Positions 12,358-23,927 of a DNA stretch of 64,000 nucleotides are shown here, one piece after another. Every line of letters begins with the position of its first letter. The stretch's first letter is position 1. The position numbers and the translations under genes were made by a program. The stretch comes from Platycnemis pennipes (lineage: Eukaryota; Arthropoda; Insecta; Odonata; Platycnemididae): assembly GCA_933228895.1 (NCBI GenBank), contig OW121848.1, positions 93,825,470 through 93,889,469 of the forward strand, in the 5' to 3' direction. The notes under the pieces are model-generated. The model worked only from the letters and a program-made list of their open reading frames with translations. It ran no database searches and was not told the origin of the DNA.

Positions 12358-13010
12358 AGGGGCCATCCACAATTTACGTAACGCCCAAGGGGGAGGGGTC
12401 GGACCAACCGTTACGATTATTGACCTACAGGGAGAGGAAGGGTCCAACCTTCCGTTACGTTAGGAGAGAGAAACATTATAAATGCATTCCTTGTTCGAAA
12501 AAAATATTGAGATTAGTTGAATAATTAGTGGATAATTAATGGGGCTGAGAAAAAAAGGTGTTTTAAAAAATGTGAGTTTAGGGGATACTGGGGTAATGGT
12601 AGTCAAGGGGTAATTGTGGTCACTATGATTTCTCGTTAAGTTGGTAACGCAGGGTGCAACTAATTGGTGCTGACACTGCGCACCTCTCTCTGGAACTACT
12701 GCACCAGAGCTCACCATTTTGGCAGTTGTTGTTTGGATGTTGAGTGAGATAAGGCGTTTTTCCGTATTTTACTGTAAGCAAAGCCATAGTACAGATCAAA
12801 ATTAATCGCGTTTCACTGCTTCTGTTGACATTGTAACGATTACACAGTATCAAGGTAAGCCCTACTTTTGTTTCACATAGTTATTTATTAAGGATTTAAA
12901 GCACAGCATATTTTTTTAATCGTTGAATAAAATCATGCGTTCGGGGTAATGGCAGTCGCCATGTCAACTGACCGTCATTACCCCAATAGTATCCATTTTT
13001 TTGGTCTCAG

Positions 13011-13250
13011 ATGGTTAGAAAGTGTATAAGGAAGACAGACAAAGTGAAATGGACTGCAGAAAATTTGAAAAAAGCAAAGTTAAACCTTCAGATAAACCAT
13101 CGATAAACATTCAGCAAGTTGTTGCTGAAGGTTCATCGATGAGAAAGGTTGCTGAAAATTTAAAAATAACTTTTAACATACTGTAAATCGGATTAAAGAG
13201 CGGAACTGATTCTGATCCGCGCTTAGGAAGGAAATGTGACTTTCCTCTTT
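13011..13250 (+). pseudogene. Pogo transposase N-terminal DNA-binding region
   Basis: ATG at 13011 opens MVRKCIRKTDKVKWTAENLK. After a +1 frame change near 13075 it continues with INIQQVVAEGSSMRKVAENL, and then SGTDSDPRLGRKCDF. This is the N-terminal psq-type helix-turn-helix of pogo/Tigger transposases, which binds the element's ends. Two frame changes and in-frame stops make it a pseudogene. Translation directly after RKCDF does not give a CENP-B or DDE domain; that part is deleted. Confidence 0.8.
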
Positions 13251-13543
13251 GCTCTTGTGACATTAATCCTATACTTGGATGCAGTACTTAGACTGATGCA
13301 TCAACAAAAGGAGCAAGATCTAAGCAGCATTCTGAGATCTTGACCTCGACTTCAATGAAAATCAAGCTTGAAGAAAAAAGAAAGAAAAAAAGAAGGAAAG
13401 TCTAAAGATAAAAGAGAAAAAAAGGCAAAGAAAAATGGAATGAAAAAAGAATAAAGAAAGAATTGACGGTATAAAAGAAGAAAAAAACTGCTGTGGCTAA
13501 AAAAAACTTATAAAAATATAAGCCGAAGGAACCCAAAAAGAAA

Positions 13544-13792
13544 ATGAAAAAGTCACTTTTTGAATCTGACACATATACCTCTATGAACGAAGATGACATT
13601 TGTGAAGATGTGCCGGGAGATGACATAAGCCTAACAGAAGTGGAAAAAGACACTTGTTTTTATTGCGAGCTAACTGAAAAAGATAATGAACTGTGGTATC
13701 GCTGCACGTCTTGTGGTTTATGGGCACATTCAGACTGCTATGGTTGGGATACTCCCGAGGGATATTTGTGTGAAATTTGCTCTGGGACGTAA
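13544..13792 (+). pseudogene. C-terminal PHD-type zinc finger of the pogo transposase
   Basis: An 82-codon open frame ends at TAA 13790-13792. It reads acidic residues (SMNEDDICEDVPGDD), then CFYC, WYRCTSC, WAHSDC and YLCEIC. That spacing (C-x2-C, C-x2-C, H-x2-C, C-x2-C) is a PHD-like C4HC3 finger. It follows ~170 bases of lysine-coding A-rich sequence (13370-13545). Such fingers are known at the C-terminus of insect pogo/jerky-like transposases. The ATG at 13544 is probably not a true start; the frame is the tail of the deleted gene. It is open across all eight metal ligands. Confidence 0.75.
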
Positions 13793-14454
13793 ATAAATTT
13801 GCGTGTAAACTGGCTAGACACTTTTTATGTTTTTTTTACTCAGATAATGCCTTTTACGTCTTGATTGTTCTTTACGACTATAGGCTACTTGCTTATTTTG
13901 TGTAATTTTCATAAAACTTTAACTGTGTATCATAAATTAAAATATGCATTGGTTTTTCGGTTATAATGGTTATATCATTAAGAGAAATCCATATAGCTTG
14001 CTGTATAGTCAGTGAATAATCACTGACACCACCGACTGCAATTACACCAGGGTCGGGGTAATACCGGTCATAGCTGATATTTTACTGTTTTTGTCATTTA
14101 AAAAAATGTTTTATATTTTATTTTTTATTTCAATATAAAGTGATTAGAGGTAAGAAAAGAGTATAATTATACTATTAGGGGTATTAGTGTTTCAAACAAA
14201 TAAAAATCATCATTTTTATAATTTTTCCCCTTATGTGACTGCCATTATCCCAGTCTCCCCTAATCATTCCAAATAAGAGGATTCATTGGTAGCGTTGCGT
14301 AATTTAGGGGGAGTCTTATAGAATATTGCGTAGCATTAAAGGGGAGAGAGAGAGGGTGTGGGGGTAAAAAGATAAAACTCAGCGAAAGCGAAAGTGTGAG
14401 CTGTATCCTCTCCAATCAAATCGAGAGAAAATGAAAATTATCTGTTTAAATAAA

Positions 14455-14640
14455 AAAAACACTTCGTTTTTCCGTAGATAGTATTTTTCCTTGGTACAAC
14501 TGACTGGTTTTGACTTCTTAGTTCATCTTCAGTTGTCTTTGTACCTTGAAGCACCTGAAATTGACCCAAAACGTAGAAAAAATGTCGAGTAAAAATATTA
14601 TGGAAATGCCGATGATAGTTGATTTCCAATGAATCGCCTC
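14455..14640. repeat. Foldback remnant, GGTTTTGAC core
   Basis: Left part GACTGGTTTTGACTTCTTAG, then TTCATCTTCAGTTGTC; right part holds CACCTGAAATTGACCCAAAACG. The core resembles the palindromes at 17266, 21004, 25521, 29469, 47298 and 57071, but pairing here is weak. Confidence 0.5.
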
Positions 14641-15352
14641 TACCACATTGCGGCCGATGCCATCGAGAACATTTGCTGGTTGGAACTGTGGTTTGGTCTA
14701 GTTTTTCGTGGATTTTTCCCTTTTCTTCGCCTCCTGGAAAACCGCCTATTTATTAATTGCGCTGCTCTCTGTTCCCATAGGCTTTCATCTCCTTGTTTTT
14801 TCAGCGGCCGCAATTTCCCGCCGCTCGCGACCGCATGGTAAACCCATGGTGTATTATTTGGGCACGCCGTGTTAGAATCCCACGGCCCACCTCGCCACTC
14901 CTGCCAGCCACGCCCACCTCAACTCAGCATCTGCCATCCTCGACAACATTGTCTCCTTTCCTACTTCGAGATGGCTTTTTAACTCACCTCCCCCTCTTGT
15001 TTCCCTCCACTTTTGTCGTCTTCTTCTCCTTCCCGGCAGAAGGCGTCCTTGGCCAATGCAGCGGCCGCAAAGTGAACCGGGAGAGGAACGGGTGCGACGT
15101 CATATCGAAGAGGGGGGGAGAGGAAAAGGCAAGCGAGCGTTATAGATGAGGAAGGAAGGAGTTGGAATCGATGTCCTTTTTCGGCATCCATCGACTTCGG
15201 CGCGGGAGGAATTCCTTACGGGTAGTAAATTTAGAATTCAGGAATCCCCGAGAGGTTTGAGAGTGGAGATCAGGCAGAGGACGGGTAGGAAAGCCCAGCG
15301 GCCGCTGAGAACTTTGGCGAATGTGGTTTGTCACGGGACTTATCCACAGAGT
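14641..15352. other. Unassigned, partly GC-rich
   Basis: Contains NotI-like GCGGCCGC words (14803, 15060, 15298) and pyrimidine-rich runs. Open frames overlap on both strands and look fortuitous. Confidence 0.4.
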
Positions 15353-15524
15353 TTGCCATGTGAAAAATTCACCTGGACCGGGAATCGAACCACGGACCTT
15401 TGGCTTTCCGGGCCACTGCGCAGACCACTACGCTATCCAGTATCGGTAATTCACACGGCAATTATACGGAGGCGCAAGGTACTAGATACTATTCCCGGTC
15501 CAGGTGAATATTTTCACATGGCAA
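15353..15524. mobile_element. SINE head in an inverted-repeat frame
   Basis: Arms 15353-15385 and 15491-15524 are reverse complements with one indel (TTGCCATGTGAAAA...CCGGGAAT). The loop holds a - strand tRNA-like head: A box TAGCGTAGTGGTCTGCGCAG, B box GTGGTTCGATTCCCGG. The B-box side of the head is itself part of the left arm. Confidence 0.8.
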
Positions 15525-17211
15525 TTAATGCGAATTTCACCGCCGTTCACGCGACAGGTTTGATATACTATATATGTACTATTCGGGACTAATCGATCGC
15601 ACCTCGCGGATGGCGGCGACTGTGGCGTTGTCGCCTGCGTTCTGCGCGCGGAAGCATACCGTAAAACGGGGTTAAATTGATATTAAGGGTAACTTTGACA
15701 GTTTCCGGGGTTACTTTAACGGAGCGCCAAAATACGGCTCAGACGTGTACGCAGAGAGCCCGCGTGGCCTTCTGTGGCGGGCGAGACGTGTGAGGAGAGG
15801 TTAGGCGTCTTGCATAAACTACGTCACCAACAACATGTTTATATGCATAAAATAAGTATTATATAATATTTTTTGCCCAAATGATGTAAAACTAACCTTT
15901 ACGCTTTGGGTCTTTGACTTTAGATGCATTTCAGTGCCTTGTCAAAGAAACCTCACACTCGAGGTTATTTTAACTTTTTTTTAATATATACAATTGTCGG
16001 GTGAAGGTGTGGCTTGACTAGCCTATACAATTGATAACCAAAGGATATATTGTTCTATTGTAACAAAAATAGTTGGAATTTCGGTCGCAAAAAAATTACC
16101 TGCAAAAAACATCCAAAATCTGTTCAAAGTACTTTCTGATTCCTTCCCCCTTTCCTCCTCCTCAAAATATCGACGGATAAGGCGAGAGAAGAACACTGTA
16201 GCCGGCAGTAATTATCTTCCGAGTAACTCTTCATTGTCGGGTTAGAAAATGAAGTGAACCCCGTAAAAATGAACCGGGGCCCCAGCCATCGGTGGACCCT
16301 TTAAGTGTTGAAATTTTCAAAAACTGGCTTAGTACGAGAAATTTCGGGGCCGGACCTAATATTTCCGATTTAGAAAAGAAGGATTTCATACCAACAATTT
16401 CCACGAAAATAATTATTACTTTGTACGTTTTACGCTTTATTTTTGTCGACCATGGTTTCGGCATGAATTCTGTCGACCTTGGTAATTTTTATATCTATTC
16501 ATGTGTAATAATAATAATAATTATTTGTTTTTGGTGATATTGAGTAAATGCTTCAAGCATGGTTTGGACATGAAGCAGTCAAGCCTGCAACTTTAAAATG
16601 TGACGATTGCCATCAATAGGGATGTCATTTTCAAATGATATATCGTTTTGTAGTTTCCCATACTATCCTCACTCGCACTCTTTTCTTTCTCTCCATCCCC
16701 ACTTACGCCTTACACTCTCCCTTTCATTCTCTCTTTGCCCCTATTTCTTCTCTCTCTGTCCCTCTTCCTCCTCTCTCCGTATCACTCTTTTAACCACACT
16801 CTCATTCTCGGAATCAGCAGGTGAAGAACAACCCTGAAGAAGCTCTCCTCAGATGGGGCCTTAGTGCAGTAGTAGTAATAATATATTAGTCTATGTGTGT
16901 CTTTCGCAAATTCGACCCCCTCCTTAAAAAAATATATTTAGCCTTTTATTTGACTGTTGAAATGATATTGTCGAGGAGATGTGTGTACAAAATACCGAAG
17001 ACAGTTTATTAATTGCGCAATTAAAATCAACATAAATATCTCCTGCGGAAAATAATCCATTCTTTTTCCGTTGTTTATTTACGATGTCTCCGGGGCGGTT
17101 TTGCTTTGTTAAGCTTAATGATTTTTCTTTTAATTTAAATTTTAAACAATGCGTTTCAACGTAAACTTAGTATGTGATGTCAGGGATAGGTAAAGTTTCC
17201 TATTTCCTAAT
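15525..17211. other. Unassigned; simple repeats
   Basis: 15659-15710 has GTAAAACGGGGTTAAATTGA-like words resembling a transposon end, with no partner found. 16506-16525 is a short (TAA)n. 16660-16815 is an almost pure pyrimidine tract (CTCTCT/TTCC-rich), ended by CTGAAGAAGCTCTCCTCAGA. Confidence 0.45.
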
Positions 17212-17265
17212 AGATTAATCACCAGAACTAACGGTTTCAGGGGTAATGTTGTGAAACTTTTCCTT

Positions 17266-17403
17266 GGTGGAAAGAAAGAACAAACTTTGCGAATTTCACT
17301 GAAATAATTTACTCACGACCCTCACCTGGAGCATAAATTGTCGAAACCCGGGTCGTGAGTCAATTATTTCAGTGAAATTCGCGGTTTGTTTTTTCTTTCC
17401 ACC
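17266..17403. repeat. Palindromic foldback, CCCGGGTTTCGAC core
   Basis: Left arm GGTGGAAAGAAAGAACAAAC... (17266-17320) pairs with the right arm ending GTTTGTTTTTTCTTTCCACC (about 17348-17403). Both arms carry GAATTTCACTGAAATAATT and ACTCACGACC. The loop holds GTCGAAACCCGGGTCG. The 12-mer AGATTAATCACC occurs at 17212-17223 and 17404-17415 and may be a target-site duplication. Confidence 0.8.
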
Positions 17404-17419
17404 AGATTAATCACCGCTA

Positions 17420-18614
17420 AAAGTTTTGTATTAGTTGAGAAAAAGGGAAATTGACAACAGAAATACCTAATGCCTTTTTAAATTTTATGAAAATTTTTTT
17501 TCGCTATTCATTTCTTTAATTCAGTATGCCTCCTACCGCGACATATGCCACCTGAAAAAACTATCCTCTTTATCTTTCACAAGTATCTTACATGCTAATC
17601 GGTAGTATCCATCACCCTTGATTACTTTGGTTCATCCATTTAACTGCCTCCCAAAATTCTTCCAGGTCCTTTAATGTTCTCCACAAACCGCAGTTTCACT
17701 TCGTCCTTCTCCTTCCTTCCATCGTAATTTCTCAATTTTTCTGCACAGCCGCCTATCAAACGATTCCAATCACATCTCCCCTTGTAGTCAACATCAGGCA
17801 GCCATGGAATGGCATCTTTCCAGAACTAGTAGTGGTACAGTCAAACTTTGATGAGTGAACATTCAAGGGACTGGAATTATTTTTTTTCGCTTTACTAATG
17901 TTTATAACTTACCCAGATTCTCAACTTTGGCGGTTCAGGATCGGATTCTCTCACTGACAACGGTAAAACCTTCCCGTGACCTGTAAGGTGCGCATAATGT
18001 TTTGCATTCACTCTCGGGTTTTACAGAGCCCGTCAAAGGCGTTATTCACACTGAGCAGTAGCTTGTTTTACTTCTATAGGTAAATCAAATTACCGTGTAC
18101 GTGGAAGTTAACTCAAAAATTAACTGTTGCTTGCTTGTGCGGTTGTGTGTGTTACGTATGCATGAAAGGAAGCGTACAGTTTATTAACATATTCGTATCT
18201 GTCATAGAATTATTGGAGAATTGAGAAGACTAAATATATTCTAATTTTTTTTACCTTTTCTTAATTTTTTTTGTGTAGGTATCTCCGATTTGTCGAGTTT
18301 TTCCCATTTTTATAAGATTTCGGGCAGTTTTATTAATTTGTCGGCGATTTTAAAGACTTTTTGTTGTTAATTTTCTAATACTTTTTTTATCATTTTTGAG
18401 CCATATTTTTTAAAATGACGAAATTTAATCTAAGTATTTTAAAGAACACTACGAATAAAATTTTGGTGCAGGCCGAGGCGGGCTGACTTATATCGCGAGC
18501 ATGCAGGCACTTAGCCAGGGGCTTCAGCCCCCCCGAAAATTTTTCCCAATAATTTTGTTGTTCGGATTTTAACTGAGCGTGACAATTCGGATTACACTGC
18601 ATATAATTCGAGTG
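17420..18614. other. Unassigned stretch
   Basis: No gene recognised. 18475-18550 contains GGCGGGCTGACTTATATCGC and CAGCCCCCCCGAAAATTTTT, words seen near transposon ends in other insects, but I cannot define an element. Confidence 0.35.
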
Positions 18615-19330
18615 TTAAGGAGGAACCTGCGCTTCGGAGTACTGTATTCTTATGATTTATATAATTTGCGGTAATGAGTGAATTTAAGCTCTGTGATACC
18701 TTTTGTATTTTAAAATTTGTATTCGAAAGATCCACAGGGTAAAATATCATGCAATAATATGTTAAACAAAAGTTTTAGGTACGTAATGAAAACTAAATAT
18801 TGTATTGACTCCAGCATTCGTTGCTATGCAGTCATAATTTGATTACAATATTTATTAATGAACTTAAGAAATTAAATAATTATTTTTTGTTGTAAAACGT
18901 TTGAAAATGTGTCTTTACTGTTTATTTTCATGATAAATTGCATTATGAATGTATAATAGAAGCACATGGCAACACCGAGATTGCATAAACAGCTGACAAG
19001 GGGAGTGTCTGAGTTTCGGGTCTAGGATTTTGACGAAATTTGCCAGGCAGGTAGTCCTTGATTAGTTATTTACGAATCACCCCCCATATAGGGTTACATC
19101 TCCAGAAACATCGTCAAAAAACGAGTTTGAAATAGTTGATTGCAAATATAAAGCTAATAATTAGTTATGTTTAACCAGTGCAGTTTGGGTTAGGGGTGAA
19201 GTATTTGCTTCACAATGTCGACGTCACAAGTTCGAGAATCTTCATATTCAGTTTTTTTTATCATCGCAATTTCGTCGTACGACTTCCCTGGCTTTACATA
19301 TGTTTAATCTGTTTACCCGAGATGCATTTT

Positions 19331-19401
19331 AACTATTTTACGTACTAATTACGTAATTTGCTAAATTTGCTAAAACTACATAATTAGTACGTAAAATAGT
19401 T
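19331..19401. repeat. 25-bp hairpin
   Basis: Arms 19331-19355 (AACTATTTTACGTACTAATT...) and 19377-19401 are complementary with one mismatch; 21-base loop containing a doubled TTTGCTAAA. Confidence 0.85.
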
Positions 19402-19665
19402 AGTTACTTTATTTACCTAAATCACGTAATTATTACGTAGCGGAAATACTTCCGCATGCCCTGTCGTTTTTTGTGTATGAAATTAACGGAAGAGCATGAA
19501 GTGTGATCGTGATTTATAATTACCGTATCTTTGGCCACGCAGTCCCGACGCACGTACAACATTTGCTCTAATTTGCCTGGTGACGTGATTTTCCAGCGCT
19601 GTGATTTTTTGGAAAAACTAATCGCAAGAGAAAAAAGAACTTAAGCTCTGCAATCATATAATTGT

Positions 19666-19845
19666 AAGTATCTACCGAAATGTTCGGGTGATCGGGCGAA
19701 ATGTTTGGGTGGGAGAGAGTTTCGAACCAGAGACGTCGCTTGGAAATTGATAAAAAACCAGCAGTAACATATAATTTTGAAAAATTAATGTATTGCATAT
19801 TTTCAGGAGCATGTTAGAATCACCCAAACATTTTGGTAGATACTT
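19666..19845. mobile_element. 180-bp MITE-like element
   Basis: Terminal inverted repeats of 27 bases: 19666-19692 (AAGTATCTACCGAAATGTTC...) and 19819-19845, two mismatches. Inside, 19700-19765 on the - strand looks like a SINE-type B box (CTGGTTCGAAACTC). Confidence 0.7.
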
Positions 19846-21003
19846 AGGGATAGGGAATACTTACTTCAGGGATTTCTGATATTCTAAGTTTTCGCTACTG
19901 CCTGAGACCCGATTTCTTGTGACACCCGTTCGTCGATCATTATCCGGTTTTAGTAGACTGCAGACTCTTTATGTTTATCTGAATCTCGTCGAAATGCTGA
20001 ACACGTGATTGCATGAATATGTACGTACATACATAGGTGCATTTACATTACTGTATACAGATACCTTTACATTAAGACAAACGTCTACCGCAAGTGAGAT
20101 CGATAAAGAAGTGGTGCTGCTAAACTCCATATATTCTGAACACATAGGTTTGAACATTCTGATTTGACGTAAGTTGGCAGCCGTAAAAAAGTAACCAACG
20201 TAGTATGAGCAAAGTAATCAATTTTACCAAAGATGTTCGAAACATTTGCTATGAGTACCACCTTATACATATTCCATATACATAGGCATTATGAAGATTA
20301 AAATTCAAGTCGTCTGCTTAATTTCTATACCCCATTTCATATTTTATTCATTTATTTAACTCTAAAAACAGCAATAAGGCCTTTACAATGAGTTATATAA
20401 AATATAAATTATGAAAACAATTTATAATAATAACAAAAATGATAAGAAACAGAATTTGAACCAGAGTAATTAAATTGAAAGACCTCCTTAGCAACGTTGC
20501 CATGTTCATCGTAGCTTGCCGGCTCCTTCCTCGGAAGAAAACCGGAAGTATGTTCTTTGAACTTACATACTAACGTTAAACATCCGATGACCTAGGCTGG
20601 AAAAAATATATTATGTGCTTTAATATCTCGTGCACGTTTCCTTAGTTTTTCAACGATTTTTTTCGGGCCAAAATTGAAATAGAAATTTTTATGTGAAGGA
20701 AGGTCATCATACTCCCATAAGGACAATGCATTTCAACGTGAAAAACGTTCATTTTCAAATCCATATATCTTCGTTGAATGGCCGATGACATATCAATATT
20801 TTTACACCATTCGATAGGGAAAGTGATGGACTATAATATATGTAAAAATCAGGGTAGGTTTTCGGGCATGCCTAAAATGATGGTTCCTCCTTAAGTGTCT
20901 TTGAACGTGGTCACTAGTTAGTCGTGTGTGGTTAATAATTGTTCTTTTCAATCTGATATGTATAAAAAGAGACGTTTCAGGCGTTATATGGTGGAATAAC
21001 ATA

Positions 21004-21151
21004 ATTAAATAAGTTTGGCAATTTTCCACAAACAAATCTTTACTTCGACCGGTTTCGATGTGATACATCATCATCAGGTGATGATGATGTATCATATGGA
21101 AACCGGTCGAAGTAAAGATTTGTTTGTGGAAAATTGCCAAACTTATTTAAT
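21004..21151. repeat. 148-bp near-perfect palindrome
   Basis: Bases 21004-21077 pair with 21078-21151 with only a few mismatches near TTTCGATGTG/CATATGGAAA. Core: TTCGACCGGTTTCGATGTGA, then TACATCATCATCAGGTGATG. There is essentially no loop. Open frames on both strands arise from this symmetry and are not genes. Confidence 0.92.
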
Positions 21152-21154
21152 AAT

Positions 21155-23925
21155 AAAAACTGATATGTATGTATGCGTTGAACTTATGTTTTGGGGCAGG
21201 GCAATAAAATCCAAAGCACTGACAATTAAGGGAAGAGATTTGTAACATGTCGGTACCGAAAGGCAAGGCTGATTTGTTTTACGTTATGCTCCACTAGACT
21301 AGACCCTCCGAAGCAATACGTGCCTGCGGACATGAGAAATTACTCTCTCTTATAGAGGTTTCTACTTGCTCACTCGTATCGTTTTCTGGGAGTGAAAAAG
21401 GTGGGACCTATTTTGGCTCTCGTAAACTGCCTTGAAACCATGGCCAGTTCCCTGTTTATCATAAATGGGGAAACTACGATTTCGCCTTCTTAAAGCATCA
21501 CAATCCTTCATGAACCTCCCTAATCTAGGTTACGCTCCGCCATCAGGGAGTACATTATTGTACTGGTATTGGCATATTACAAACAAATCGGTTAGCTTTC
21601 GCAAAATTTATTACGGCACTCAGTTTCATATCACGGTTTATTTCTCCATGGGTGTTGATGTATAAATTGGAGAATTGCGAGAACAAGTACAGTTTTGGTG
21701 CATTATAACGTAAGGGCCACCGGTGTGCGCTAACGAATAATTCACGTAACATGTTTTGGCCCATTTGTGCTTGGATTGGTGAAGTGATTAGTTAATGTGC
21801 GAAGCTTGATGATTTCATGTTGCATCGTTTACATCGGGTACTCGGTGATGATAAACGTTTCCCGAAAGCCCTTGTGAATATAGTGACATATTACGTTATG
21901 AAAGGTATAAATAGCCCTCACCTTAGGTGTTTATGGATAGACGAAGGAAATAGCGCTCTTGTCAGACATATTCAGTATTTCAGATGATATTTCGTGGACA
22001 TGCAAGGCTGCTTCGGAGTTGAACTAAAACGATTCATGTGTAACATCGGAGCATCTGAAATGTGGATTATGCAATAAATTCGTAATATGGTCCTACACTA
22101 ATTGACAATGTATCCCCACTGTTGGGACGCGTCTTACTTATGTGACTTCAAAACCTTCTGTGTGCTATTTGTCCGGCTGAATCCCATCCGTCTCACCCTT
22201 AACCTCTACTAGAATATCGTTGGTACGTACGTCTGCATAACACATTTAATTTTGTTGTTGACCTCGCTAACTTCCATCGTAGTAAAATGGTACTTGAGGA
22301 TTTTGTCAATGATCTCATTCGACTTGTTTCTTGACCTACTTTTTATTTATTTGTCGATGATTTACAAATCTTTTACAAGGTTTTATAAAAGATTTTTAAA
22401 GAAGGTTTACAAGCAAATGGAAACGTAGATCAAACGATTGCAACGAAATCACAGACCAAATATTCAGAAATAATTTTACTGCAATCACATTTTTACCAAG
22501 ACGTTTAATAAAAGACGGAAAACTGAACTTATCCTTGTTGAGACTTATTTTTTCTGAGACTGGAAAGAAGGGCGCAAGACGCAGAAAGTAGGAAAGATCA
22601 AATCTATCCTTCCAATTTGCAATGTGTCCGGTAGAAAATACCGGGAATGTAATCGTTATCGGAGTTCATGCCAAAGGTAAGGAGCCTCAGGTTTTACAAT
22701 GGCGCTCAGTCATTGAAGTGTATTTTGGTCGAAAATATGAACCGCACACTCTGAGTTTCTCTTGATTCGAGATGTTGGACACACCTCCTTACGTCCCGTC
22801 GTAAAACACCCATCCTAGAAGAATACCAAGAACCGGAAATGCCAGAAGACTCAGTCAGAATTCCGCCAATTCGTGGAAACGGCCCGAGATTCGTTTTCAT
22901 AAGTTTGAAACGTTAAAAGCAACAACTTCAGTTCTTAAATCTGTTAATATTTCATCGCATGGGTTTATAGAGTGGAAATAAGCATTTAGGAAAATGTGGG
23001 AAACTTTTGTGACATTCCTTTTTCAAATTTCGCATAAAAATGTTTACATTTTTATCACGATTTCTATTTTCTTGCGACCACTTTCTCAGTAGGCTTTATT
23101 GTCAAGGTGTCCAATGTAGTTATTGCCATTGCTTTTACATCAGTAACATTTCAGCCGTTTCAGGTGTATTTGCTTTAGTGGGTGCATGGATTTTGCGCAT
23201 ATGGGCACCTCACTAGATGTAGAATAAATTCGGCCCTTGTGTTTTAGGTGAATCACTGCGTTTTATACGTCGAAGGTGCCTTAATAACTTACATTTTCAA
23301 AGACTATGGGTGGTTCATGAATATCGGCTGCTGTGTACCATTTTCAAATCCTATGGTGTCATATTCTCTGCGCTGCATAAGTAAGTATTGAATGTAATTA
23401 AATATTACGACGACGATCTGGACGAGAAAAACGTTTCTTCGGTTGTAGTGATAAGGAGACTACGGTGTCGTGACTCGATGAAATGAAATGGTAGTCTTCC
23501 GACGTTTCCCTCCCAGGTCTTGGGCCCTCCTAGCTATGCCATCCTTTCAGAAAGCCTAACAATGTGTTCGTGCGGCGTCATATGTGAGACGCCGTTACTG
23601 GACTTCCGAGTATTCACGCTGAATTAAAATCTCAGAACGACTAGGAAAGGAATATGTTATATTTCGGAGTGTGCTAGGCTGGTTGGTTTTGGAAGAGGAT
23701 TCGCTTGGCTCAGAGGGGGAAACATGGCTTTTAAATTTGTGTTGGTGTGATGGCCAGAGTCCCAACTTGCCATCGTTTTTATCTCGGCCTGTGTTGGAGA
23801 TTTTTCAGTTGTATACAGGTCCCTGCTTGAGTAGTGTGTGGTGAGATCCTAAAGCTCAGTAATATGTCCGTCGGATGGGACGTTGAACGGGGGACACATT
23901 GTGTTTTTCTGTTAGAAAGGGACCT
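21155..23925. other. Unassigned 2.8-kb stretch
   Basis: AT-rich, with no protein-like open frame or repeat I recognise. Around 23600-23830 it becomes SINE-like in wording (CTTGCCATCG, TCCCTGCTTGAGTAG...GTCGGATGGGACGTTGAACG at 23870-23890), which probably reflects a badly worn SINE type A copy before the clear one. Confidence 0.45.
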
Positions 23926-23927
23926 GG

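Larger units (their letters stand above)
12581..14260 (+). mobile_element. Pogo-like DNA transposon, internally deleted
   Basis: 1,680 bases bounded by inverted ends GGGGATACTGGGGTAATGG and the reverse complement of the right end (GGGGAGACTGGGATAATGG), about 3 mismatches in 24. TA lies on each side (12579-12580, 14261-14262). The same GGGGTAATGGCAGTC word recurs internally as an inverted pair (12943-12957 and 12970-12984). It contains remnants of the two ends of a pogo-family transposase but no DDE catalytic core, so it is non-autonomous. Confidence 0.88.
12358..14350. mobile_element. MITE 'ACGTAACGC' type, split by a pogo element
   Basis: The left part (12358-12578) and right part (14263-14350) together match the uninterrupted copy at 43005-43350. 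Shared words are AATTACGTAACGC, GGGTCGGACCAACCG and GACCTACAGGGAG on the left, and TTCATTGGTAGCGTTGCGTAA on the right. The far right terminus seems lost in this copy. Confidence 0.7.
18619..20890. mobile_element. 2.3-kb TTAA-flanked element (candidate)
   Basis: TTAA at 18615-18618 and 20891-20894 flank short inverted ends GGAGGAACC...GGTTCCTCC. The TTAA target is typical of piggyBac-like elements, but the inverted repeat is only 9 bases and no transposase is recognisable. The interior is AT-rich and holds two separate inverted repeats (19331-19401 and 19666-19845). Confidence 0.5.

Noticed and set aside
15146..15592. 148-codon open frame on +
   Set aside because: Crosses a SINE head and its inverted flank; the peptide is translated repeat.
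20802..21245. Two similar ORFs on opposite strands at 21015-21140
   Set aside because: They are the two faces of one palindrome, not a gene pair.
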